Of a stretch of 64,000 nt of DNA, positions 11,241-21,734 are shown one piece after another. The notes beneath the pieces were generated by a model. The model did no database searches, was not told the DNA's origin, and saw nothing but the letters and a program-made list of their open reading frames with translations. Both the position numbers and the translations under genes were made by a program. Within the stretch, counting starts at the first letter, position 1, and each line of letters opens with the position of its first letter. Origin of the DNA: Lithospermum erythrorhizon (Eukaryota; Streptophyta; Magnoliopsida; Boraginales; Boraginaceae); assembly GCA_019722365.1 (NCBI GenBank), contig JADFUC010001213.1, forward strand, positions 186,001 to 250,000, in the 5' to 3' direction.

Positions 11241-14060
11241 CACATGAAAAGTTGTCCATTTGTGTTTTGAATTCTATTGGAGCATTTTTCCTTACCACTA
11301 CTGAAGGATTTCTGTTGTATGATCAAATTGCTTCCCATGTCAAAATATCAAGCTATGACAAGGATCGACTCTGTCATACTTTATCTGTGAAAGACAGAGA
11401 CTTTGGCATTTGTGAGACGGTGGATTCAAACACGACTTTTCCTTGCCAAGGCTCCATCGACAAAGGTCTAAGATATCAAACTTATTTTGGAAATCTTCAA
11501 AGTCATCTGACGAGTCATCGCATCACTCATATTTGAATCTCTGGGCGGCCGTGATGTTATCTCTTCGAGGGCTTGTCATCTCTGCAGTAATAATGATTCA
11601 ATGTCCGCATCATTCAATGTCTTTGATTTTTGAAAGAGAGCCAACGGTTTTTCTTTTTTCTTTCTAATTCGTATATCATGCAGCATAATGGCCTTTGTCT
11701 CGAAAATATAAAGATCTTCTAACTTCTTAATTCCTTTGGTTTTTCTTATTCTCAAATTCCATTTTTGATTGCTTCATTGAAACAAAACGCTGCTTGAAAA
11801 ACCTTTTCTTTTGATAGCCACAGAGTAAATTTTAATGCAAATGCACATTTCTTTGCGAAGCTCACGGACAATTCAGACGGCCATAAGTCGTACTAATTTG
11901 CCTCGCTCTTGCAATCAATAAGAAACTTTTGGTGATTGCAAAGCTTTTCAAGAGCGGGAAGAGAGGTTTGATACAATTCTTCGAATGTTGCTGTATGGAG
12001 TGCCATATTCTTCATAAAGAGTAGCCTCATAGCCACTGCCAAGAGAGGTTCCTCGGGAAAAGAACTGGCGGTTCTCGTCAGATCGACATCATCTATTCCT
12101 CCAAGTGGCCTGTAATCTTTCGACATTCTCTCGTAATTTTTTCTGTCTTTTCTCGAAGAGTAACATCTCATGGCTAGATATTATTCTCTGAAATTGTTGT
12201 ATAATGATCCACGCTTCCTAGAAATTCACGCGGATGTACAAGCGAAATGTCAGTAGCAGTCCTGTCTGACGTGTTGTCACTGTGATGACCAAGAGTTATC
12301 CACCACCGTCGGCCTTCCATGGAATTTAGCCATGAATTTATCAACGACTATCAGAGGCTCGCTCCTCGGGGGCAAAAGCTGCTCAGACACCAAGCATCTC
12401 TATAAACTTTATTCCTCTATTCTTAGCGGTGGAATTTTATCAAAAGAGAAGCTTATGCGACTTCCTACAAAATATGATATAGCTTCTGGAAGAAGTTCAA
12501 CATGAGACTGAGTAGTTTGCTTAGGTGCTAAATTGTCTGCTTCACTTTCAATTTCATCTTCTTGTGGAAAAACACCAACCATCATTATTGGTGACATACT
12601 ATCATCGTCAGAGGAAAAATCCTGAATCATCAAGTAAGGCGAGGATGTCTCTTAGATTTTTTCTTTTTCTATCGCTTACTTTTTCAAGGAAAGTAGAATT
12701 GGATTTTCTAGGATTCCCATCATTATTTGTGTGTTGCCTTTGTTTGAGAATTCCTCGCTTCGTGGTTTCGAATATGATTTGTCTTTTCGCAGAGTGTGCT
12801 TGTCTTTTTGTAGGCATTTTTGACTTTTTTGGTGCGAAATAGCATGAATCAAAAAAGTGGGTTCTCATTTCAGGTAGTCGGCGAAGCAATAATAATTTAC
12901 TGAGCAAGTGATAGCGAGGAAATGGAGAGAATGAATCATATGGCATACTTGTAGGCATTGGTGGAGGATTCTGTAATGAGAAAAGTTGTGCCTTAAGAAA
13001 CTTCAATTTTACTTCCTTTTGGGAGATGAGTGGAGGCTCATCGGACCTCAAGTCGCCAAAGCGAAGGCATTTCGTATAAAAAGTCACGCATCTTCCGTTG
13101 TATTTCGAATTAACGCTTCTACGACGGATACTTTTTGTCGTTGCCTCAAGTAATAGAATTTCTTTTCATCAAGTAGTAACTGCTTGAGAAGTTGTGATAT
13201 AAGCTAAATGGAATTCAACGCCGCTTTCTAGTTAGAGATTTGTCTGGTAGAACCATCCGAGTTCCTCACCAAGGGATTCTTGACTTTCCAAGAATGTTTA
13301 ATGTCATCTCTCTCGAAATCACAAGATGTGAAATCTTGAGATACGCGTTGAAACATGTTGATCTCAGGCATGCCATCATTTGTATGAATTGGAAGCTTTG
13401 GCTTTGAATATAATACATAGTATTCAAAACCTCTGCCTAATGGTTAGCCAAAAAGATCAACATCCTGATCTCTTCGCTCATATCTCTTTGAGCTTATCAC
13501 GCATCGATTTCTTCTTGTTTTTCTCTTCTCAGAAGGTTTGAAAAATATCTTCCCATCAATGTAACTTTGCATGATACAATATTTGCATTAGCAAACGTCA
13601 AAGTACTGATGATCATCTTCGTCTTTGAACACATAGATTGGATTACCTTATTTATTAAATGATCCTCGTGGTCAAGATGAAAGATTTCATACTCACCTCT
13701 GCTTCCTCAAGGAAATGGATATTGAACCATCTTTTAGCTTGGTGAACATAGCATTATCATACTGGATGGAAGTATCATTCTCATGCACCTTTTCATATTT
13801 TGTAATCCACGCCAGAAATAACTCGGTAGTCTACTCGGGGATTTGTCTCCGAAACACGCGAAGGTATCCTTTGCGACCTACTTGTATGAGTAAGGCTTCT
13901 TCATTATTTGATAGCAGTGGGTCAAACCCACGACATGATTTCGACACGGTAGACCATTCGCAGTCAGCAAAAGCGATTGCATTTATCGATATTCGGGGTG
14001 CACGCTAATTTGTAAATGGATTTGTAGGTTTCGCAATTAGGGTCTTCAAGCTATATTAGA
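11240..14060 (-). mobile_element. Broken gag/coat-like polyprotein of a reverse-transcribing element
   Basis: Several minus-strand frames read in order with stops and frameshifts between them. The best pieces are 12608-13087 (159 aa, basic, KKSKMPTKRQ), 12409-12633 (acidic, ends FDKIPPLRIEE) and 11893-12171 (GGIDDVDLTR, MKNMALHTATFEELYQ, ALEKLCNHQKFL). This is a helical gag/coat-type protein seen widely in plant genomes as part of reverse-transcribing elements. About 200 bases further on, RDKGHYAA at about 11680 looks like part of a CCHC zinc knuckle. Pol is not readable downstream. I favour a caulimovirid-like or gypsy-like relic; the two cannot be separated by eye. All frames are broken, so it is dead. 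Confidence 0.5.
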
Positions 14061-15659
14061 ATTTCAAAGGTGGTGACAAAACCCTACTCCAAATATTTAA
14101 AGTTGGTTCGAATAAGGCTACAAGTTAATGCTGACAATATTTGTATTCAGAACGAAGCACATTCTAAGAACCACCCAAAGCGTAATGTGAATACCCGCTA
14201 TTTTTCCATTGCCTAATCATTGAGGCCACGAAATTGTGAGGAAATGACTCTTCACCTTCATTGAAGGGACGAAAGGATGGCCTGGCGAGAACCTAAAATT
14301 AGCTCTCTTGCATGACTTGTTTTACCATAAATATTTTTGAGAAACGAGGTGTTTGGGTTTGCAAAGGATCATGCGGTTTAACAAAGGAAGACCAGAATAG
14401 AACTTTACTTTCATCTACATACTCTATTTCATAGACATCATCTAACTTATTACTAGTAGACTTTCTAAAACTATGCGAAATACGCTATTAGAAGTACTTT
14501 GCATATGATGATAATTAGATATTCCGAATTCCATGGACATGCAAGCTATTCTTAATTTTATCTATAAAGATGTATTTATATTTAATTTAATTTTCTCTCC
14601 AAATAAGAATAAATCGATTTTCAGCCCAAGCAGCCGATTAACTTCGAGCCTCTCACATACTCCATAGAACTTGTCAGTTTTTTGTACTCGAATCTCGGAC
14701 TCAAACGCTTACTCGGATACTGCTGCGGACTGGCGATCATAAACCGCCCGAAACCGAGATTACTTTGTGTGCATGCATAAGAATAATGAAGGCATTTAGG
14801 GTTATATTATACTTTCTCCGATATGCTTAACCAATATATTATCCACTGTGAGCCCTCGTCGAAATTTACATTTCTTTTAGATTATACCACACTGAGCAGT
14901 TCTTTATAAGCCCACTTTCGCCTATGTCATTCCTATTCTAGAGTCACAGAATCTCTGAATTATCTATGCTGGATCATGTTTCTGTTAATAGATCAAGTAA
15001 TTGCTGGGAAAAAGTGAGTAGCATCAAAGAAATGATGAAAAAATAAGCAAAAAAAAAAAGGGAAAAGATAAAAGCGTATTAACGTGAAATATGATTTCAA
15101 AGTGAAAGAAATTTCAAAAGAAATAGAAAAATATCCTTAATGTTTATGCCAGTTGCATTTCTATAATAAATAAAAATGGAAAAGAAAAAAGTGAATAAGT
15201 AATGTATGTCATGACGGTAATGGAAACGGGACGTGATGTCATGTCAAGGTCAGAGTCATATACATGCTCTTTTAACATAGTTAATTCAGAGTTTCACATC
15301 TCCTTTGAGTATTGAAGTCCATACCAAATATATTGCCTACCTTTCATCCGAAGCCCCGCTACAACCCTACAAAAGCATCTTTCCGACTTATGTCAGATGT
15401 ATCATTGATGGATCGGAGCAGATGTATAACCAAGAAAATGGTAGAAACATTCATGATTCAGATCTTTGAGCGTAGTTAAGAACCCCTCGGGATAATAATA
15501 AAGTTGACGCGAGAAGGAGAAATTCACTAAATTGCACTAATTACTTTCACGAATTGATTTATACATGTTAGCTAAGTAGAAGAGTCATTGCTAATGACTG
15601 ATTGTTATATCGTAATTTATTGATATGCAATTAACTGGTATCCTCAAGCGCTGAATTGC
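14061..15659. other. Eroded repeat DNA, no gene
   Basis: No coding frame of note. A purine-rich A/G tract lies at 15000-15200. The sequence at 14640-14760 has the mixed composition of retroelement DNA but no recognisable motif. Confidence 0.35.
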
Positions 15660-16740
15660 TTCCTTTTCTATGTCATTTTCGAGGACAAAGCAAAGAGCTT
15701 AAAGGCTGGATGAAGGCTTACTATATCGTATTTCGGTGGCCTAGCTTGAATAATTGATGTTATTTTTACCTTTAAATGGTATAATTTGTACTTGTTTTAT
15801 CTTAATTTGGATTTAGGTAATTATCTATTAAATCAAGTAATTTGACATTTAATCAAGCATTGAATACTCCATGAAATTTTAAGTGTGTTCTACGACCTAA
15901 AAGGAAGAATGTCCGCCCATCAAGATTAGCATGGAATTAATAAATACAAAAAAGGTGGATGAAAAGAGAAAGTGGAGCCATCGGAAAACAAGAGTCAAAA
16001 GTGGAGTCACACGTGAAAAAAACAACAAAGAAGACAATCTTTTGTCCTTACTCATTGTTTGAAGTTTATGCAACATGTGATGGCCCTAAGACAAGATCCG
16101 CTTGGTTTGAATAATTTTATTTCAAGTCTATTTTTATTACTTAGATTTCCATTAATTTCATGTATTTATTTTGTTATTATGAACTAATTTATTAATCGTA
16201 CTGTGTATTGGATTGATGATTTGATTTTTCTTGGAGTTAATTCATTCATAGTTTTACACTCATTATCGAATAGAAGTATAGTTTAATATCCTCGATATCA
16301 ATATTAAATTATTTATATAATTAATTAATCGTTTAGAAATAAAGTTGTCACTTAGGAATTACTAATCGTAACACATGTTTCATTTACCATGTAGATATAT
16401 AGTAACGTTGCAATTTTATGTTTATGTCAGCATTAAAGGTCTCCTATTTTAAGCGCTTATGTAGATATAGTTAAATTTCTTCTTAGGGACTTTAATCGCG
16501 CGAATCGGTAAGAATATCAATTATCTAGTAACGCCATGAATTAATAAAGAACTACTAAGTTGAATCAGTCCACTATCCGATTTAAATCGTGTGTCCCGCT
16601 ATACTACATATTAAGTACAACCTACTATTTTTGCATTCAGCTTAGTTTAGTTAATTTAAGTTCTAACAATTTAGTTGAGTTTCTAGATAAAGAATTCACT
16701 CATTTATTATTAACCAATTAAGGATTAAGAATGTAGCCAG
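15660..16740 (+). repeat. Possible Ty3-type (Athila/Tat-like) 3' end and LTR
   Basis: TTCGAGGACAAAGCAAAGAGCTT followed by a purine stretch resembles the region just before the 3' LTR in many plant Ty3 elements. The next kilobase has the look of an LTR, including a region of ATTATGAACTAATTTATT. No matching 5' LTR or pol domain was found within the window, so this is only a texture-level call. Confidence 0.3.
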
Positions 16741-18317
16741 TATTTATTAGATTGAATTTACACACGATACCTCGCACTTATTCACTATATTATTCGACAC
16801 CTAATCTTAATCTATATTATTCGACACCTAATTTAATTCTAAATTTAACAGTTAAAAATGGTGTTGTCAACAAATATATAACTCAGCGGGTTAAACAACA
16901 AATTAGAATATTACAAGAATCTTGGACCAAAATACCGACATTTTCGGGAAAAAGTCTTTCAAAAACATCTGTTAAACTCTTTAGCATGTAATGACTGCTC
17001 ACATTCAAGCTATGAACTACAATTCAATTCTATCTCCCTAAATTACTCCAATGAGCACACCCAAACATGTCAAATACGGAAGAAAGACGCAATTTAACTT
17101 TCGAATTTAAAACTTTAAAACCCCAAAAAGAAACCGGACGGAACTCAGAATCTATTCAAAATTTAGGAGTTGAATATGAAAGAGCACTCAAGAACACCCC
17201 ATCCAAAATAACCTCATTATCCACACATACCAACCAATCAAGACACGCTCACACTAACGGCTATGATTTCGGTCTTAAAACTTTCAAAACGCCTCAAACC
17301 CTCAGATTCATAATTAAATAACGCATCTACGTGTTTTAAATAAGGCCAAAGAAATCCAGAAACGCATCTTAAGGAAACGAGTAAGCATTTAATCGGATGT
17401 GGAGAATATGAAATTAAATACAGAGCAAGAACGAAAGACAGAGGAAGAAGAAAAGCATGTACTACAGTAAATTGATAAAAAAAAGGTAAAGTACAATAAT
17501 GTCGAGAAAGTACCTTTTATAGACTTAGAACCCAACGGGCCGCAAGTTACGAATGCATGTAGACACCGTATAAGACACGATGTTATTCCACAAGTAGGAA
17601 CAAATCAAGCCACGAATTGCGTCCCAAAGCGTCGCTCTTTAAATCAAAGCCGTATTTGTAAAACCGCCAGATTCTCTAAAGACCCGATATTTATCTTCAA
17701 AATCGTTATTCAACGAAATGGCTTTTCGCCATCAAACGGATCAACGCTCATTCTCTTCCACTTCAACCACCATCAAGGGCAAATTATATACTCATATACG
17801 GGTCACTTTTATGTTAATAGCTTCCACGATAAGTGCTCCCATTATCCTGTAGCTATCCAAGATCCTGACAAGTTCAAGATGCATCCTTTCTGGTGTAGGC
17901 ATTCACGACACTCATGGGCACCGCCTATAATTACCTCACTAATAAGACACTCTCCTTTAATTCCAAATTACTATTCACAGACATTTCTTATATTCCGTAC
18001 CTTCACTAAAATACAAGATACTCAACTTCATCAGCCTACATGCTTGCGATCATTCCAATACACTTCAAGATCGACGACAGACAGGCCTGCGACCAGAGTC
18101 ATTCTGATCATCAGAATCTATCATCGTTAAATGGGATTGCAATTATCATCAGGCACCCACTTTATGGGTTCGAGACATACTTCATCCCCAGGTCAGACAT
18201 ACTGAATCTGGGCACTCAAAAATCACTCACGTCATTAAAAATCCTTATTCAAACCCTAATTCCACTTCTGGGACTGCTTTCGATCATTTATCAGAAAGCC
18301 TGGCCAGTGATTGTCAT
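16741..18317. other. Repeat-like DNA with short frames, no recognised gene
   Basis: Short plus-strand frames at 16752-16991, 17067-17321, 17879-18130 and 18040-18330 have no known motif. The first contains a small internal duplication (two copies of TATATTATTCGACACCTAAT near 16785 and 16812). The direction and nature of the region are unknown. Confidence 0.3.
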
Positions 18318-19033
18318 CTTTTATGTATAAATCAATACCCCTCCCCTATTATTCCCCAAACCATTCCACCTCCAACCCAAACCTGCCCTCACCCACCCAA
18401 CTTCTCTTAGATGTTTGGTTCTAACTCACCTGCAGAACCTTCTGGTAAGTTTTTATGGACATTGATGGCAACAGTCCACCATACAACAAGTCAAACCAAA
18501 GAATATTATTGAAAAAATCTTAAATTGGGCAAATACTAGAAGAATAATAGACTAATTGACTCCAGGGAATTCATATTCAAGAATCTGGTTCAGTGATGCA
18601 ACATTTAAATAAATACATCACAATTGAAAATATTACAAATTTAATGGAAATGATAAGATGTCTAGCGTACGGTCATTCAGAAGCTGAAATGCTTCACTGC
18701 TACAACATCCTTGTATAGAAATTAATCTCATTACGAAAGCTCCCACCAGCATCCACATGATCTGACATAAGAAAATTTCTCAGCATTTACTAAATGTATG
18801 CTCATTTGTGTTAATCCGCAGAAATTGAGGTCAAGTAACATGTTTAATCCCATATATATATATAAATAATTTTTAATATTTCATATTGTGCATAAACTTC
18901 GTTATAATTCTATTTACTTTATACCCCTGTGCAGATGGATATCCGTTGTTGGGTGGGTGGGGGGCTACGGTTTGGGATGGAAGTGGGATGATTTGGGGAA
19001 GATAATAGAGGAGCATGACTTATACACATAAAT
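18318..19033. repeat. 0.7 kb element with about 85 bp inverted arms
   Basis: The left arm (about 18318-18403) and right arm (about 18947-19033) are imperfect inverted copies. Left reads CCCCAAACCATTCCACC and CACCCACCCAACTT; right reads GTTGGGTGGGTGG and GATGGAAGTGGGATGATTTG. Roughly 540 bases without a coding frame lie between them. This is the form of a foldback or non-autonomous DNA transposon, or of a local inverted duplication. The outer limits fade gradually and no target-site duplication was identified. Confidence 0.5.
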
Positions 19034-20128
19034 AACGAAATATAAAAACGCCTTCGAAAAAATGCGAAAAAGACGTAAAATTCAATTTCAAATTTTAAAA
19101 GCTCATACAACGAATAACTTTATCCTCCATATGCGAATTTCAGTGATCTAAAATGCTTAGTGGAATTGTATTAACAGTGACATCTTCGCTGTCATTTACC
19201 TTATTTCGTTCATCACTTGGTCATACTTTATTTACAAATATAATTACGCACTGTTGTTCATTCATAGTTCATGTGTTCATCACTTCCTCTCCTTGTGCCG
19301 TTTGTTGCCTCTGCATTGATGTTTGTCGGTCCTAAATAAATTGTCCAATTAAACGTGGAAAATAGACCACCAACTGGCCCAACCATTAGTTCTTCTCGAG
19401 TTCGGTTCAAGTATATTAGGCCCATGTTTGTTTCATTATCCCACCAAGTATATCTGACCAGTTCTAGCTTCGATTTTAATTTTATTTGGTCTTACCTATA
19501 TTTTAAAAGATCTCTATTCCAAAATATCATGTTTTTATTTCACAGAAAAATTTAATAAACTTTTTACAAAGATTGACATCGATATTCAAACTTTTATTCG
19601 AATCAAAATTATCAAGCTTAATAAGAAATACGCTGAAAAATACTATATATCGATATATTTTTTCCAAACAAATACGGAATATATAACACATTAAAAATTA
19701 TTTGAACTAAAAATTAAAAAAACTCAACTATTAAAATTTAAAATTTGATAATCTTTAACGTATATGAATTATCAAACAGATGTACATTAAGCCCAACGAA
19801 TGTTCGCAAAGCTAAATTCCATTTGAAAATATATCACACATTTGTTTTGTTGGTGCAAGGTTTGATCCTTGATATTCCCCATATGCAAGCATAAGACTTG
19901 AACCATATGACTTAATTATGTATTCGAAGATATTTTATATGTGGAGTAGAGCATCTATAGACAAAAACTTGTCTGACCATTTATTCATTTGCAAATTGAT
20001 ATAAAGATCAAGAAAAGTCAAATAGATCATCCAGTAAAAAGCTGAGAGATGATTGATAAAAAATGAAATCGACCTACTATAATAATCCTGAACTATCCAA
20101 CAAGTATATAACTTACAATTCTACAAAA
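19034..20128. other. Intergenic downstream of the bHLH gene
   Basis: AT-rich sequence with short frames at 19153-19335 and 19355-19555 that lack known motifs. The segment nearest 20128 is the expected 3' UTR of the minus-strand bHLH gene. Confidence 0.4.
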
Positions 20129-21690
20129 TTAATCAGATTGAGGAAAAAAGAACCTCCTCCTTTTGCTTTTAATAATATAGTTTGATGTACTATAAGACAT
20201 AACAACTCTATTCAATGATAGTTTAAGAGATTTCTTGAGATTGTCCATGCAAACTTTTTCTTGATCCATACTATGCATGGCAGTTATACAGAAAACACCC
20301 TTTATTCTTCCTGCTAAACAAGTCAGTTCAGCTTCAACTATCTGCAGTTTTAGCACTTTAAGAGCCCGGCTTAGGTCGGAAAATAACTCAGGCCGGTCTT
20401 CACAACAAAAAGATACCTTGATGGAGATATTCTTCTTCAATTTGCAGCCGGATTCGCTCAAATTATTATCTACTATAATTAGTTCATCAATGTCACTGGG
20501 GATGGTGATGACTTTATTGATTTCAATTGCTTTCGTCCTCATTTCTTTCACTTGCTCAATTGCACTTCCTAGTAGCACGGCCTTATCCATCTGCAAAGTG
20601 ACAAATTCGGTTCTGAACTTATTCCCTTGTATCGAATACATTATTAAAATGCATTATTGGGTTCATTTTTACAAATTAATATAGTATAAAACCGGCTACA
20701 TCATAAATTCCTTCAAATTCCTCTCCAAATAATTAAATATGAAAAAATGCAATCCCACATCAACTGATCAGCCACATTGTAGCTGATCACTTTGACTAAT
20801 TCGAAAAAATACACTACTAATAGAAATTTTGAATGACAATACTTTAAAAGATGTAGCATATCCAACTTAAAATGTGCACTAGAAATTTGGGGTATGTGTA
20901 GTATATTTCTCTAACCAATGAAAACTAATTTCATCTAAATCTCTGGTTACATCTTTCGCCTAATACCAATTGGCACCAGAGAACTAGCTCATGACTATAT
21001 AAACCACCATATCTCATAATATATGCATATAAATTCAATTCCAAAGGATCTTGAATAATACTCCCTTTATTTATGAAGATTTTCGATTTTCATATATATT
21101 TTTTAATTTCTCAGAACTTGTATCGTTTGACCAACTTTTGCATCTACTTTTAGAGATAGATCCACTTTAACTAGTTATTTCTTCAATTTCTGAAAAAGTC
21201 AAAACTAAATCATCTTTATGCTATGTAAGGAGTACTATATTCATACAAGCACTGTGATTGAGTGGCAGGGCTTTTCTTCTACAACTTAAAATAAAGTAGA
21301 CCACTGTTGATTTTTTATTTTTTAACATAAAGTTGAGCAGACAGATCTTGTTGCAAGATATATATAAAAAAACAAGAACAAAAAATTAAAAACTTAATAT
21401 CAAAATATATTTGTATTTTGTGAAGGTACCTTCTCAGAGTTAGGAATGAGTTTCCTAAGTGTAGCAAGTTGTGCATTAATTCTGTCTCTCCTCCGTTTTT
21501 CTGCTTCACTATGGCTTCTCGAAGCACTGCTTTTATCTTCTTCAACTGGTAATACCCTTTGATTATCATGTAGGCTTTCCCAATTTGGATAGTGATTTGG
21601 GAAATACAATGTAGATGATGAAGAATTGGTACTGTTTTGGCTCATTGCAGATGTTTCAAAGCATCCACCAGAGAAAACAAAATCTTCCAT
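20129..21690 (-). CDS. bHLH transcription factor with ACT-like domain, two exons (240 aa)
   Basis: Exon 1 is 21690-21430 and exon 2 is 20590-20129; the 839-base intron has a GT donor after the GAG AAG codons and an AG acceptor before ATG GAT AAG, in phase 0. The open frame begins two codons earlier at a TTG, so the ATG at 21690 (MEDFVFSGG) is the likely start. The intron falls inside the bHLH. The basic region SHSEAEKRRRDRIN carries the His, Glu and Arg (residues 60, 64, 68) that read E-box/G-box DNA. Helix 2 is in exon 2 (MDKAVLLGSAIEQVKEM). Residues about 142-218 form an ACT-like fold, likely for dimerisation. Length and layout suit the plant group Vb bHLH proteins (AIG1/bHLH30, bHLH106/107, bHLH131, TMO5 relatives); the exact member is undecided. 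A basic tail (KSKRRR) lies near the C-terminus. Nuclear; a regulator of unknown targets. A MITE sits in the intron. Confidence 0.88.
21061..21232. mobile_element. Stowaway-like MITE in the bHLH intron
   Basis: A 172 bp element with a CTCCCTTTATTTATG start, a matching CATAAAGGAG-type end (ATGTAAGGAG), and TA on both sides (21059-21060 and 21233-21234) as the target duplication. The CTCCCT...GGAG termini with TA flanks are the signature of the Tc1/mariner-derived Stowaway group. It lies within the intron between the two bHLH exons. The ends are diverged, so it is old. Confidence 0.55.
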
Positions 21691-21722
21691 GCTCAAATAA
21701 AATCTATATAAGTACTAATGTC

Positions 21723-21729
21723 TTTTATA
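21723..21729 (-). promoter_or_regulatory. Candidate TATA box of the bHLH gene
   Basis: TATAAAA on the minus strand, 33-39 bases upstream of the chosen ATG. If it is the true TATA box the 5' UTR would be only a few bases long, so a more distal promoter is quite possible. AT-rich context makes chance matches common. Confidence 0.25.
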
Positions 21730-21734
21730 TCATG

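Noticed and set aside
12525..12842. 105-aa plus-strand frame
   Set aside because: It is the complement of the gag/coat-like minus-strand frames and is rich in Phe/Leu/Cys as expected for an antisense shadow.
16752..18330. A gene made of the short plus-strand frames
   Set aside because: No splice structure, shared domain or codon pattern links them.
21691..21696. Two-codon extension of the bHLH protein
   Set aside because: The upstream codon is TTG; the ATG at 21690 is the probable start.
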